The notes: generated by a model from the sequence alone, not told the origin. DNA of 64,000 bases from Stramentimicrobium sp964433555 (GCA_964433555.1 CAYSRG010000012.1:1-64000), one strand, 5' to 3'; positions 1-9,524 are shown, numbered from the stretch's first letter. A program made the numbers and translations.

Positions 1-1
1 A

Positions 2-98
2 TTTCAACATCTGCCGGGAGACCTTTCAAATTTATCTTTACTTGTAATTGTTCAAATTTTCTTGAGGATGGTACAATTCTTTTCCAGTAGTAAGGTAA
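2..98 (-). pseudogene. Possible coding fragment running off the left edge
   Basis: On the minus strand, one frame stays open from about position 98 to the left edge and reads like protein (begins YYWKRIVPSSRKFEQ). An in-frame TAA lies just upstream and there is no ATG, GTG or TTG in between, so it is either the start of a broken gene or a chance frame. No family is recognised. The remainder, if any, lies outside the window. Confidence 0.2.
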
Positions 99-399
99 TT
101 AGAAAAAATGCTTGAAATAAAAAAAGGCACATGGTATCATTTTTTTGGATAAAATAATAAAAATCAATCAATAGAACATATTAAAGTAAAGCTCAATTTA
201 ACATATAAATATTTATCACTCTTGAGCTAAGAAAAGATAAGTAAATTCAGATTTTAGTTGGTCGCCTATATTTGAGAATTGTTGTTATAATGAAAATTTC
301 TGAAGTGTAAGGAGGGTATGAGACAAATATTAGACAACCATTATAATAAAGCAGCTTATTTTTAAAAAATTTATAGTTTAGTAGTAATATCAAAGTTGA
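99..399. other. Intergenic, AT-rich, no gene seen
   Basis: About 300 bases of AT-rich sequence before the riboswitch. A 63-codon minus-strand frame overlaps it and the riboswitch, but it has no ribosome-binding site and no protein-like composition. The promoter of the riboswitch transcript should lie here, but no clear -35/-10 pair stands out. Confidence 0.5.
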
Positions 400-480
400 T
401 AAAGGCAAACTGTCCGAAAGGGCAGGACGCAAAGTCATGGACCTAAAGTTTTAACTATGGTCGCCAGGCTGCCGGCTTTT
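400..480 (+). ncRNA. Cyclic di-GMP-I (GEMM) riboswitch
   Basis: The sequence carries the signature blocks of the GEMM-I aptamer in order: GGCAAAC, a short stem capped by CGAAAG, GGACGCAAAGTC, a second stem (CATGG/CTATGG type), then GCCAGGCTGCCGGC. A run of six T follows at once, so the 3' part can act as an intrinsic terminator and control is probably transcriptional. It lies about 90 bases before a c-di-GMP phosphodiesterase gene, which suggests feedback of the second messenger on its own turnover. The assignment rests on motif recognition; a covariance-model search would settle it. Confidence 0.88.
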
Positions 481-566
481 TTATTATCTTGAAAATATTT
501 CTATTACTAAGATATAGAAGAAAAATCATACTAAATGCTTAATGTTTATAATACAGGAGAGAGAAA

Positions 567-1970
567 ATGGAAGGTAATAACAAGAGGCCAAATTTAGAAA
601 TTCCAGAAAAGATAAAAAAATTACAGGAAGAAGTAATAGAAAAAGGTCTGAACAATTCAGAGGAGCGCTTTAAAATCTTTTGTGACTATGCTCCTGATGG
701 CTATTATATAACCGACTTGAGAGGTAATTTTATAGATGGAAATAAAACTGCTGAGCGTATCACCGGATACAGCCGATTAGAGTTAATAGGTAAAAATTAT
801 TATAAGACAGGATTGTTATCACTAAATGGTCTTACTAAAGCTATCAGTGGCTTAAAGAAAAACAGAAGAGGTCTCATTGCTGAACCACAGGAGTATACCT
901 TAAAACGAAAAGATGGCAAACTAATAGAGGTAGAAATCTCCTCATGCCCGGTCAGAATAAATAACCAGATGTATTCCTTAGGGATAGCCCGGAATATTAG
1001 TAAAAGAAAGTATTTAGAAAAAGCAGTTGAACAGGTTGAGAAGGAAAGAGAAATTATATTAGATATATCTCCTCTTCACATTCTTTATCAGGATATAAAT
1101 CATAATATTATCTGGGCTAATAAGGCAGTTTGCGATTCTGTAGGAAAATATTTAAGTGAATTAAAGGGAAAGAGATGTTATCAGGTTTTGACTGGCATAA
1201 ATAAGACCTGTACAGGATGTCCAGTGGAAAGATCCTGGGATTCTCGACAATTAGCAAAAGGAGAGATTACAACATCGGATAATCGGCATTGGCTGGTAAC
1301 TGGAAGACCGTTTATCAATGAGCAACAGGAGATAACCGGAGCAATTGAAAGTATAATGGATATTACGAATCTTAAAAGGTCTCAACAAAAATTAGAAAAA
1401 TCCATAAATGTCACCATAGATATAATTTTCAGAATTATTGATGCCCGTGATCCACATATTGCTAATCATCAATCCATGGTTTCAAAATTAGCTACACAAA
1501 TAGCCAGGGAAATGAAATTACCCAAGCATTTAATTGAAACAATCACGATGGCTTCACTTCTTCATGATATTGGGAAAATTGGATTACCTTCTGAAATCCT
1601 GACCAAACCGAGTAAACTTAACGATAGTGAATTAAGCCTTATTAAAACCCACTCCCAAATGGGTTATAAAATCCTGAAGGACATTGATTTCCCATATCCT
1701 ATCGCTCCAATCATCCTACAGCACCATGAGAGAATAAATGGTTCTGGTTATCCACAAGGTTTAAAAGGAAAAGATATCCTTTTGGAAGCCAGGATTATAA
1801 TGGTAGCAGATGTAGTGGAAGCCATGTCTTCCCATCGTCCTTATCGCCCTGCTTTGGGCATTGATGTTGCCCTGGATGAAATTATTAAAAACAGTGGTAT
1901 TCTGTATGATCCGAAAGTAGTGGATGCCTGTGTGAAACTATTTAGAGAAAAAGCATTTCAATTTCAATAG
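567..1970 (+). CDS. PAS-PAS-HD-GYP protein, c-di-GMP phosphodiesterase
   Basis: A 467-residue protein predicted to be a cytoplasmic c-di-GMP phosphodiesterase. Residues about 30-150 form a PAS domain, about 155-275 a second PAS-like domain with a CTGCP cysteine pair that could bind a metal or sense redox, and about 275-460 an HD-GYP domain. The metal-binding HD is at 333-334 (HDIGK) and the GYP signature at 394-396, within HHERINGSGYPQGLKG. HD-GYP proteins hydrolyse c-di-GMP to pGpG or GMP. The ATG follows GGAGAGAG at good spacing. A c-di-GMP-I riboswitch lies directly upstream and a diguanylate cyclase gene follows on the same strand. No transmembrane segment is visible. Confidence 0.93.
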   Translation: MEGNNKRPNLEIPEKIKKLQEEVIEKGLNNSEERFKIFCDYAPDGYYITDLRGNFIDGNKTAERITGYSRLELIGKNYYKTGLLSLNGLTKAISGLKKNRRGLIAEPQEYTLKRKDGKLIEVEISSCPVRINNQMYSLGIARNISKRKYLEKAVEQVEKEREIILDISPLHILYQDINHNIIWANKAVCDSVGKYLSELKGKRCYQVLTGINKTCTGCPVERSWDSRQLAKGEITTSDNRHWLVTGRPFINEQQEITGAIESIMDITNLKRSQQKLEKSINVTIDIIFRIIDARDPHIANHQSMVSKLATQIAREMKLPKHLIETITMASLLHDIGKIGLPSEILTKPSKLNDSELSLIKTHSQMGYKILKDIDFPYPIAPIILQHHERINGSGYPQGLKGKDILLEARIIMVADVVEAMSSHRPYRPALGIDVALDEIIKNSGILYDPKVVDACVKLFREKAFQFQ

Positions 1971-2318
1971 ATATTGTTTATAATTATATTAAATATACTT
2001 TTTATGTTTCTTTAACAAGTACCAAAATAATAAGAATATTTTTTGTTAGAGAACCTCTTTTAAAATTTTAGATAAATTAGAATTAATATCACCATATGCA
2101 AATTATTCAGAAGAAGAGCATTTTGAATAAAATACCCCCACTAACAATAGATGTACGTAACCGTATAAGTCGTTAAAAAAGAGAGGATCCATATTGGCTT
2201 AAGTCGGTGAAAAGCTAAGAAGCTCAGCTAAGCAATGTTTTTATTCCTAACCAGAATTAATAGGATTTTACTTTTTTATTTTCTTAAAATTTGTTGATTA
2301 AGGAGACATTTTGTATCG
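1971..2318. other. Intergenic; short coding-like remnant
   Basis: Around 2060-2130 one plus frame reads KILDKLELISPYANYSEEE and ends in TAA, but upstream stops and the lack of a start leave it as a possible gene tail of unknown family. About 2150-2250 holds several GCTTAAG/GCTAAG-type short repeats without a clear fold. AGGAGA at about 2301 lies roughly 14 bases before the ATG at 2319 and is the only ribosome-binding site candidate. Confidence 0.35.
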
Positions 2319-4544
2319 ATGGTATTAAATTATTCCAGTATACTGATCATTGTATCATCAATAATATCTCTTTTACTTTCTCTATATGCCTGGAAACACA
2401 GGGATGAATGTGAATTTTCGTTTTTATTTTGGCTTTTAGTATCAATGACTATCTGGTCATTCTGCTATGGATTAGAAATAAGTTTTTCAGAATTAAGTTT
2501 AATCAAGACAATGAACCGTTTTGGTTACATAGGTATTGTTACTGCCCCTGTCTTCTGGTTTATTTTTGCCCTCCGTTATGCTAAGAAAGAGATCCAGCTT
2601 GACAGCTATAAGATTAGACTTTTGTTTATAGTTCCAGCATTGTCTTTGATTATGGTTACCACCAATGACCTACATTTTCTTTTTTATTCTACCATCGATC
2701 TTGGAATATCAGGATTTTACCATTTTCAAAAGACTACCCATGGGGTATTCTGGTGGGTGCATGTTTGTTATTCCTATTTAGCTCTTTGCGGGGGATTGAT
2801 ATTATTTATAAAAAATTTTTTTCAGGTTCCTCGAATACAACGCTGGCATGTTGTTATGTTCATAACAGGTGCATTTATTCCATTGTTCATTAATGTTTGC
2901 TATATTGCTGGATTTAAACCCTATGGATTTCTTGATCTTACTCCATTTGCTTTTCCTTTCTCTGGGATTATGTTTTTAGCAGCTATTTCCTTAACTAACC
3001 TTTTTGATGTTTCCCCCTTAACTTTGGACAAAGTGTTTGACAATATTCCCGATATCGTTGCTGTCTTAGATTCAGAAAATAAAATCGTTAAAATAAATCC
3101 TTCCGGAAAAGCACTTTTTGGGGACGACGTTTTTCAAAAAAACATTAATAAATTTAAGACTACTAAATACAGTGAAAAAGAATTTAAAAGAGGTAAAAAG
3201 GCTTATTTTAGTAGAAAGAAGCCGATTTTTGATGCAACCGGCAAATATTTGGGATCGTTAATAATGATATCTGACATCACCAAACAAAAGCAATTGGAAA
3301 AGATATTGAGGGAAAGCAGGGAAAATTATAGAGAAATTATTAATGGAATGAATGATACGGCCTGGATTATTGGTTTTAACGGAAAGTTTGTAGAGGCTAA
3401 CAAATCTGCAGTGAGTACATTGGGCTATTCTAGAAAGGAATTGCTCTTAATTGGACCAGAAGATATTGATTCTAATCTATCTCATGAACAGATAACGAAT
3501 CTTATCAAACAAATGCCTCATGATAAGATACAGACTTTTGAGACACAACATAAAACTAAGACCGGGAGAATAATTCCAGTAGAGATTAGCTCCAGTCTTG
3601 TGAATTATCAAGGGGAAAAAGCAATCTTAAGTATCGCTAGAGATATTACCCAACGAAAGCAGGCAGAAGAAGCCTTGCGGAAAAGTCAGGAGGAATTTCT
3701 CAGCCTTTTTCAAAGTAATCCGGAAGCCACCGTGTATGCTGATGAGAAGGGCTATGTCATTTATGTTAATTCCAGATTTACGGAACTTTTCGGTTATACG
3801 TTAGAAGAATTCAAAGGGAAGAGCATTGATTCAGGTTTAATTCAAACCCCTGAACTAACAGAAGAAGCAAAAGTGCTAACTAAAAATGGTCTTAGCAAAG
3901 ACTATGTAGGAATGGAAACGGTAAGAAAGAAAAAAGACGGCACTTTAGTCCCGGTCTATATCAGTGGTTCCCCTGTAATTGTTGATAATCAAGTTAAAGG
4001 CACCATTGCAGTGTATTATGATATCTCCGAAAGGAAAAAAGCAGAAGAACAGCTTAAAAAGCTCTCTCGTACTGACACCTTAACCGGATGCTATAACCGC
4101 AGGTATGGTTTGGATTTAATCAAAAGACAGATTAAATTAGCTAACCGCAATGAATTACCACTATTACTAGCCTTCTTTGATATAGATAATTTTAAGAAAA
4201 TTAATGATGATTATGGTCATTTAGAGGGAGATGAAGTTTTAAAAAGAGTTGCCAGTTTATTTAAAGCAAAATTAAGAGAGGTCGACATCATCTGCCGTAT
4301 GGGAGGAGATGAATTCTTATTAGCTTTCCCCGATAGTTCTTTAAAAGAAACTACTTTGATTACAAGCCGACTTGAGAAAATAATTTCCCAATATAATAAA
4401 AAGAGCAACAAAGATTATCAACTTAGCTTGAGCATAGGTTTTTCTGAATACTTACCAGATAAACCTAAAGAATTAGATGAATTGATAAGTATTGCTGACC
4501 AGGAAATGTATAAAGACAAGCATAGTAAAAAAATGAAAATGTAA
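2319..4544 (+). CDS. Membrane sensor diguanylate cyclase (7TM-PAS-PAS-PAS-GGDEF)
   Basis: A 741-residue inner-membrane sensor predicted to make c-di-GMP. The first about 230 residues contain seven hydrophobic segments and resemble the N-terminal 7TM sensor domain found on histidine kinases (His_kinase_N type). Three PAS-like domains follow (about 235-330, 335-450 and 455-575), then a GGDEF domain. The catalytic GGDEF is at 662-666, and the inhibitory RxxD (REVD) lies five residues before it, so product feedback inhibition is likely. No EAL or HD-GYP domain is present. Together with the upstream phosphodiesterase it makes an opposing c-di-GMP pair, although the 348-base gap suggests separate promoters. 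Confidence 0.93.
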   Translation: MVLNYSSILIIVSSIISLLLSLYAWKHRDECEFSFLFWLLVSMTIWSFCYGLEISFSELSLIKTMNRFGYIGIVTAPVFWFIFALRYAKKEIQLDSYKIRLLFIVPALSLIMVTTNDLHFLFYSTIDLGISGFYHFQKTTHGVFWWVHVCYSYLALCGGLILFIKNFFQVPRIQRWHVVMFITGAFIPLFINVCYIAGFKPYGFLDLTPFAFPFSGIMFLAAISLTNLFDVSPLTLDKVFDNIPDIVAVLDSENKIVKINPSGKALFGDDVFQKNINKFKTTKYSEKEFKRGKKAYFSRKKPIFDATGKYLGSLIMISDITKQKQLEKILRESRENYREIINGMNDTAWIIGFNGKFVEANKSAVSTLGYSRKELLLIGPEDIDSNLSHEQITNLIKQMPHDKIQTFETQHKTKTGRIIPVEISSSLVNYQGEKAILSIARDITQRKQAEEALRKSQEEFLSLFQSNPEATVYADEKGYVIYVNSRFTELFGYTLEEFKGKSIDSGLIQTPELTEEAKVLTKNGLSKDYVGMETVRKKKDGTLVPVYISGSPVIVDNQVKGTIAVYYDISERKKAEEQLKKLSRTDTLTGCYNRRYGLDLIKRQIKLANRNELPLLLAFFDIDNFKKINDDYGHLEGDEVLKRVASLFKAKLREVDIICRMGGDEFLLAFPDSSLKETTLITSRLEKIISQYNKKSNKDYQLSLSIGFSEYLPDKPKELDELISIADQEMYKDKHSKKMKM

Positions 4545-4748
4545 TCATATAATGTTCAGACTATAAAGACTGGATACATACATAGAAAGAATTATCTGGC
4601 ATCTTTACTATAATGGCAGATTAGAAAAGATTAGATATTATAAAAGATATTAACCTGTTACTTAATAAAATAATATTAGTTTTGTTATTTTTAATTATTA
4701 TTTTCTACCCGATACTATTTTAAAATGCTATAATATATATGTTTACTT
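4545..4748. other. Intergenic, AT-rich, nothing recognised
   Basis: About 200 bases between the cyclase stop codon and the terminator hairpin. The sequence is AT-rich. No ORF, repeat or RNA motif was recognised. Confidence 0.5.
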
Positions 4749-4780
4749 GAGTGTGATTTCTAAATTGCACTCCTTTTTTA
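4749..4780 (+). terminator. Rho-independent terminator candidate
   Basis: GAGTG pairs with CACTC across a loop of about 14 bases, followed directly by CCTTTTTTTA. The stem is short, but the T-tract is good. It would end transcription from the cyclase gene or act in the leader of mgtE. Confidence 0.6.
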
Positions 4781-5009
4781 TATGACTGCTACACTGGAAG
4801 TCTAGCACATGCTTTGTAATCAAATAAGTTGTTTTACTATACTGTAAGATTTTCCGGAAGATGTATTATAGTCACACCACCGTTAATTATATGGTGTATT
4901 TGTTTATCTGATAACATAAATGAAATAAGTAACATTATAAAGGTAACTCTTTTTTAGTTGTATAATATTATAAATATATTTTATTTGTAAACCAATTTGG
5001 ATAAGAGAA
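4781..5009. other. Leader region of mgtE
   Basis: About 230 bases with a small inverted repeat, ACACCA/TGGTGT, near 4875-4901. I looked for the M-box (magnesium) riboswitch often found before mgtE and did not see its conserved core. The ribosome-binding site before the mgtE ATG is weak (GGATAAGAG). Confidence 0.4.
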
Positions 5010-6368
5010 ATGGGAAAAAACATAGATATTCAAAAAATTAAAATATTTCTGGAAGAGAATAACATAGAAGAATTAAAAAATCTGGTAGAGGATCTTCACC
5101 CCAATGATTTTAAAACTATCGCTGAAGAACTTACAACTGAAGATATCATTAAAATGTTCCACCTTGTAGAAGATCAGGAAACAATAGCTGCATATATAGC
5201 TGAATTATCACCTGAGGTACAGTCTGATTTACTCAAAATAATGGATAAAAAGCAGGCTTCAGAAATACTGGAAGAGATGGATACAGATGATGCAGTGGAT
5301 ATATTAACTGAAATTACTCCCGAAGTATCCCGTGAAATCCTTAATTTAATGCCTCCAGAAGAAGCTGATGGAATTGAAGAGCTCATGAAATATGAAGAGA
5401 ATACTGCCGGGAGTATCATGAATAATGAGTTTGTTGCTCTTCCAGGACACTTGACTGCAGAACAATCTATTCAGTATATCCGGGAGATAAGCCCGGAAGC
5501 GGAAATGATTTATTATGTTTATGTGTTAGATGAGAGAAAAAAGTTGATAGGTGTTTTATCATTAAGAGATTTGATAGTAGCTGATCCAAAAAATAAAATA
5601 ACTGAAATAATAGAAGAGAATGTTATTAGTGTGATAGACACAGAAGATCAGGAGATAGTAGCCAGAGTCATTTCAGATTATGATTTACTGGCTATACCGG
5701 TTATCAATAAGCAGGGAATCATGGTTGGTATCATTACGGTAGACGATATTATTGATGTCCTGGAAGAAGAAGTAACCGAAGATATCCATAAGATGGTTGG
5801 TTCGAATGAATTTTATGAAGACAGGTTAATTAAGGCAAGCCCTCTGCAAAGGGCAAAAGCCCGTTTGCCCTGGCTTATGGTATGTTTGGCAGGGCAGATG
5901 TTTTCCGGCAAAGTCATTGAGTTCTATTCCGGTATTTTACAAATGGTAATAGCATTAGCCTTTTTTATCCCTATTATTATGGATATGGGGGGTAATATCG
6001 GTTCTCAATCATCTACCATTACCGTTAGAGGGCTAGCCACCGGACAGCTTCGATTGGATGAATTATGGCAGAATGTCTGGACAGAAACAAAAACAGGATT
6101 CTTTATCGGATTGCTTACCAGCATGGTCATTTTTCTAGTTACCTATTTATGGCAGAGAAATTATATCCTGTCAATAAGTATTGGTTTATCTGCTTTTATT
6201 ACTGCAATTTTAGCTGCTACTATCGGAACGTTTTTGCCGTTAATTTTTAGCCGGTTTAAGATTGATCCTGCCATTGCTGCCGGCCCTTTTATTACAACCA
6301 TAAGCGATGTGATTAATTTAACGATTTACTTTAGTATCGCAACTATTCTTTTTGGTTATTTTAGATAA
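5010..6368 (+). CDS. mgtE: Magnesium transporter MgtE
   Basis: A 452-residue Mg2+ channel/transporter of normal length. The order is the MgtE N domain (about 1-130, superhelical repeats rich in acidic residues), a CBS pair (about 135-260) that senses cytoplasmic Mg2+, a linker helix, and a five-helix membrane domain (about 285-452). The membrane domain carries the family pattern PAIAAGPFITTISDV, including the conserved Asp of the pore. It acts as a homodimer in the inner membrane. It appears to be a single-gene unit with a terminator-like hairpin before it and another after it. Confidence 0.96.
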   Translation: MGKNIDIQKIKIFLEENNIEELKNLVEDLHPNDFKTIAEELTTEDIIKMFHLVEDQETIAAYIAELSPEVQSDLLKIMDKKQASEILEEMDTDDAVDILTEITPEVSREILNLMPPEEADGIEELMKYEENTAGSIMNNEFVALPGHLTAEQSIQYIREISPEAEMIYYVYVLDERKKLIGVLSLRDLIVADPKNKITEIIEENVISVIDTEDQEIVARVISDYDLLAIPVINKQGIMVGIITVDDIIDVLEEEVTEDIHKMVGSNEFYEDRLIKASPLQRAKARLPWLMVCLAGQMFSGKVIEFYSGILQMVIALAFFIPIIMDMGGNIGSQSSTITVRGLATGQLRLDELWQNVWTETKTGFFIGLLTSMVIFLVTYLWQRNYILSISIGLSAFITAILAATIGTFLPLIFSRFKIDPAIAAGPFITTISDVINLTIYFSIATILFGYFR

Positions 6369-6507
6369 TTATTGTAATTTATAGGATCTTAATCTTAAAA
6401 TACCTTTATCCTGATAACTCCTCTTTTGTATTTCAGGCAATTTCTATAATTCAAATAGCTTTTTCTTTATATAATAATCAGGAATAAAAAGGACAGCTGG
6501 GAAACAG

Positions 6508-6535
6508 AAAAGAGACTTTTGCCTTCTCTTTTTTT
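6508..6535 (+). terminator. Terminator downstream of mgtE
   Basis: AAAAGAGA pairs perfectly with TCTCTTTT over a nine-base loop and continues into a run of T. It lies about 140 bases after the mgtE stop codon. Confidence 0.7.
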
Positions 6536-6663
6536 GCCTGAAAAAAAAGATATAAGCGGCTTGTCTGTGGGACCGGCTATCCTCATGTAATGGATATATT
6601 CTCTAAAAATAGCTTCTTGGGGATATAACTTAGTATGTAAGTGTTGTCTTGCCCTGTATCCAT

Positions 6664-7098
6664 TTATATTAGGATTTGATTGGCAGCGATTAATCCGGCT
6701 TGAATTATCAAATCAGCAGAGATTGTTTCATGTGTTTGTCCATCTACTTCAATAGTCCTGCAATCCGAAGGTCTACAGACATCACAGCAAGGACTTTGCC
6801 CGACATCTCCTTTGATTATATTTTCAATTGGCTGGTCATTTATCCAGATACGGTTTGATTGTAAAGGTTCTTTTTTAAATTCTGAAATATTCAGTTCTTC
6901 TTTTTCCAGGTTAACATCAATTCCCAGAGGTATAAGTGCTTGTTTGAGCTTATCTATTGCCTTATCAAGTTCCTGTTCTGTAGCTCCACACCTGGGACAG
7001 GTTTCTCCTTTAGTAACTAACCTTTGCCATTTTATATTCAGAGTTTTTAGATTATTACATCCACATTGTTTTTTATTTTCACCCATTTTACCTTTCAT
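6664..7098 (-). CDS. DUF2703 cysteine-rich protein of the arsenic island
   Basis: A 144-residue soluble protein matching the DUF2703 pattern: an N-terminal CPRCG pair, a middle helix-rich segment, and a C-terminal block with CCDVCRPSDCR. The many thiols suggest metal or metalloid binding, but the biochemical role is not known. It is divergent from the arsR gene, and the 99 bases between them hold the ArsR promoter and palindrome. The ATG at 7098 has AGGGAG almost touching it; the ATG at 7086, preceded by AAAGG, is an equally possible start. Confidence 0.75.
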   Translation of the reverse strand: MKGKMGENKKQCGCNNLKTLNIKWQRLVTKGETCPRCGATEQELDKAIDKLKQALIPLGIDVNLEKEELNISEFKKEPLQSNRIWINDQPIENIIKGDVGQSPCCDVCRPSDCRTIEVDGQTHETISADLIIQAGLIAANQILI

Positions 7099-7135
7099 CT
7101 CCCTAAGCTTCTTTAAATAACATTTATAATTTATA

Positions 7136-7182
7136 TTGACAAATCTATTTTGAGTGCTATTATATAGCAGAGATGCTATATA
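7136..7182 (+). promoter_or_regulatory. arsR promoter and palindromic operator
   Basis: TTGACA at 7136-7141 and TATTAT at 7158-7163 are spaced 16 bases apart. A perfect inverted repeat, TATATAGC (7161-7168) and GCTATATA (7175-7182) with a six-base spacer, overlaps the -10 and start site, where an ArsR dimer would block transcription. It sits in the divergent region shared with the DUF2703 gene. Confidence 0.75.
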
Positions 7183-7197
7183 GTCAAGGAGTATTTT

Positions 7198-7560
7198 ATG
7201 GAAAGATTATCACAGGTTTGTGATATGTTATCAGATAAAAATCGGCTTAGAATTTTGAAGCTATTAGAAAAAAAGCCTATGTGCGTCTGTGAATTAACTT
7301 ACGTACTTGGCATTCGCCAGCCTAGCATATCAAGACACTTAAGAAAACTCAAGGAAGCAGGGTTGATTGATATCCGCAAGGATGGCCTCTGGAATGAATA
7401 TTTTATTAATCGTAAAGGTGATGAATATTCCAGAGTACTGATGGGCATTTTAAGTGGATGGATTAATGATGACCCGGTCATTGTTGAAGATATCAAAAAG
7501 TCAGCACAGGCATGTCGTGAAGTTCTTTGTAATCAACAAAAAAGCAATTATTGTACTTAA
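7198..7560 (+). CDS. ArsR-family metalloid-responsive repressor
   Basis: A 120-residue winged-helix repressor. The MCVCELT motif at the start of the recognition region is the classic two-cysteine As(III)/Sb(III) sensor site of ArsR, followed by the DNA-reading helix (RQPSISRHLRKLKEAGL). Further Cys residues near the C-terminus may complete the site. It is the first gene of the plus-strand arsenic operon and probably represses itself through the palindrome at 7161-7182. GGAG precedes the ATG. Confidence 0.92.
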   Translation: MERLSQVCDMLSDKNRLRILKLLEKKPMCVCELTYVLGIRQPSISRHLRKLKEAGLIDIRKDGLWNEYFINRKGDEYSRVLMGILSGWINDDPVIVEDIKKSAQACREVLCNQQKSNYCT

Positions 7561-7632
7561 TATAAGATAGCTTAAAAGCTATAATGATAAATTATTATAA
7601 ATCTATAACCTTTAATTGGAGGAAATATTTTA

Positions 7633-8811
7633 TTGAAAAGGAATTTAAAATTTTTAGTAATCATAGGAGGATTCCTCCTTTTTTATTTTTTACCACTGGA
7701 AAGTTTCAGATTTCGTAATCCATTTTTTGAAGCCCTGGCTATGTTAAATATATATGCCCGGGAGCATGTTATTTTTAGTTTGATCCCGGCTTTTTTAATT
7801 GCTGGTGCTATCTATCAGTTTATGGATCAGAATACGGTTTTGAAGTATCTGGGTGCTAAAACCAATAAAGTATTAGCTTATTTTGTGGCATCTGTTTCAG
7901 GTTCAATTTTGACTGTCTGTTCCTGTACTATATTGCCATTATTCTCGGGTATTTACAAAAAAGGAGCAGGATTAGGCCCAGCTATTGCCTTTCTTTACTC
8001 AGGACCAGCTATTAATGCACTGGCAATTATCTTGACTGCCCGAATATTAGGTTGGCAATTGGGCTTAGCAAGGGCTATTGGAGCCATATTGTTTAGTGTC
8101 ATTATTGGACTTTGTATGCATTTTATCTTTCTTTCTGAAGAAAAAGAAAGGCAAGCCAATGGGGAATTTCAACTGGGAAATATTGAAAATAAAATCAATC
8201 AAAGGAACGGGCTGCAGAATATACTCTATTTTCTCTCCATGATCGGCTTTATGGTCTTTGCCAACTGGGCTGAACCGCAAACAGGGGATGAGAGTCTGTG
8301 GTCTATGATTTTCCAGTATAAAGGGTATTTAGCAATCGGATTTGTCTTATTGTTTATTTATATTCTAGTTTACTGGTTTAGGAAAGAGGAGATGATTCCC
8401 TGGCTGGAATCCTCCTGGAACTTTGCCCAGCAAATTATGCCCTTACTCTTTTTAGGCATCTTCTTTTCCGGGCTTCTATTGGGTAGGCCTGGAGAAGAAG
8501 GATTAATTCCTTCCCGTTTTATTGCTTCTCTGGTAGGAGGGAATTCTTTCGAGGCTAATTTCTTTGCCTCTATAGTGGGAGCTTTTATGTATTTTGCTAC
8601 ATGTACTGAAGTACCTGTAATGCAGGGATTGATCGGTTCCGGGATGGGACAGGGGCCAGCACTGGCTCTATTACTTGCTGGTCCGGCCTTAAGTTTACCC
8701 AATATGCTGGTCATCCGGAGCGTTATAGGAACAAGAAAAACAGTCACTTATGTATCTTTGGTTATTATTATAGCTACTATAAGTGGTATAGTCTATGGAT
8801 CTCTGGTTTAA
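7633..8811 (+). CDS. ArsP/DUF318-type permease
   Basis: A 392-residue membrane protein of about ten helices in the DUF318 permease family, which includes ArsP, an exporter of trivalent organoarsenicals. The family signature CSCTILPLFSGIYKKGAG and the mirrored ATCTEVPVMQGL half are both present, reflecting the internal duplication. The start is a TTG, placed by GGAGG ten bases upstream. It follows arsR in the same operon as thioredoxins, CcdA and ACR3, so metalloid export is the likely role; the exact substrate is inferred. Confidence 0.85.
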   Translation: MKRNLKFLVIIGGFLLFYFLPLESFRFRNPFFEALAMLNIYAREHVIFSLIPAFLIAGAIYQFMDQNTVLKYLGAKTNKVLAYFVASVSGSILTVCSCTILPLFSGIYKKGAGLGPAIAFLYSGPAINALAIILTARILGWQLGLARAIGAILFSVIIGLCMHFIFLSEEKERQANGEFQLGNIENKINQRNGLQNILYFLSMIGFMVFANWAEPQTGDESLWSMIFQYKGYLAIGFVLLFIYILVYWFRKEEMIPWLESSWNFAQQIMPLLFLGIFFSGLLLGRPGEEGLIPSRFIASLVGGNSFEANFFASIVGAFMYFATCTEVPVMQGLIGSGMGQGPALALLLAGPALSLPNMLVIRSVIGTRKTVTYVSLVIIIATISGIVYGSLV

Positions 8812-8840
8812 TAAAATTGAATAAAAAATAAAGGAGAAAA

Positions 8841-9086
8841 ATGATGAAGATTGAAGTTTTGGGAATGGGATGTCCTAAATGCAAGAAATTATTTCAGAAT
8901 GCCCAGCAGGCTGTTGAGAAATCGGGTATCCAGGCTGAGGTGATTAAGGTAGAAGATTTAAATAAAATCACAGACTATGGAGTGATGATGACACCGGCTC
9001 TGGTGCTTGACGGGAAAGTAAAGGCAACAGGCAAAATACCAAATGTCCAGGAGATTGTCAATTGGATTAAGGAGAAGACTCAATAA
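8841..9086 (+). CDS. Small thioredoxin-fold protein (redox-active disulfide)
   Basis: An 81-residue cytoplasmic thioredoxin-like protein of the short archaeal/anaerobe type. The active site is GMGCPKC near residues 7-13, and the cis-proline motif is MTPALVLDG. Such proteins commonly sit next to DUF318 permeases and CcdA. It probably passes electrons within this operon, for instance to a thiol-dependent reductase or the membrane CcdA relay. AAGGAG precedes the double ATG. Confidence 0.88.
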   Translation: MMKIEVLGMGCPKCKKLFQNAQQAVEKSGIQAEVIKVEDLNKITDYGVMMTPALVLDGKVKATGKIPNVQEIVNWIKEKTQ

Positions 9087-9098
9087 AGGAACCCTTTG

Positions 9099-9524
9099 AT
9101 GAAGAATAAAAAAGTATATTCTGTACTATTGATTGTATTAATCGCTTTTGTTGGATTGGGTTTAAAGACAATATTGAATCAGAATGTTACCGGATCTACA
9201 CAGGAGGTCATTCTACCAGAAGATAAGCCTATTACAAATAACATTAAGGTAACCTTTGTCGAATTGGGCTCTGTAGGCTGTATCCCCTGCGATAAGATGC
9301 AGCCTATTCTGAAGGAGATTGCCAGAGAATACCAGGGGCAGGTTGAGGTTGTCTTTTATGATGTGAAGACTCCGGCAGGAAAACCTTATGCTGAGGAATT
9401 TCAGGTCCGGGCGATACCGACTCAGGTCTTTCTGGACAAAGAGGGTAAAGAGTATTTCCGGCATTTGGGATTCTTCCCCAAAGAAGAAGTAGTTAATGTA
9501 TTGCAACAACAGGGAGTTAGGTAA
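9099..9524 (+). CDS. Membrane-anchored thioredoxin-like protein
   Basis: A 141-residue protein with one N-terminal membrane segment (about 5-25) and an exported thioredoxin domain with GCIPC as its active site and RAIPTQVFLD as the cis-proline region. It should face the periplasm and receive electrons from the CcdA-like protein encoded next, whose start overlaps its stop codon. I place the start at the ATG (9099), eight bases after AAAGGA, and not at the TTG directly before it. Confidence 0.88.
   Translation: MKNKKVYSVLLIVLIAFVGLGLKTILNQNVTGSTQEVILPEDKPITNNIKVTFVELGSVGCIPCDKMQPILKEIAREYQGQVEVVFYDVKTPAGKPYAEEFQVRAIPTQVFLDKEGKEYFRHLGFFPKEEVVNVLQQQGVR

Noticed and set aside
4781..5009. Possible M-box riboswitch before mgtE
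   Set aside because: The conserved M-box core was not found.
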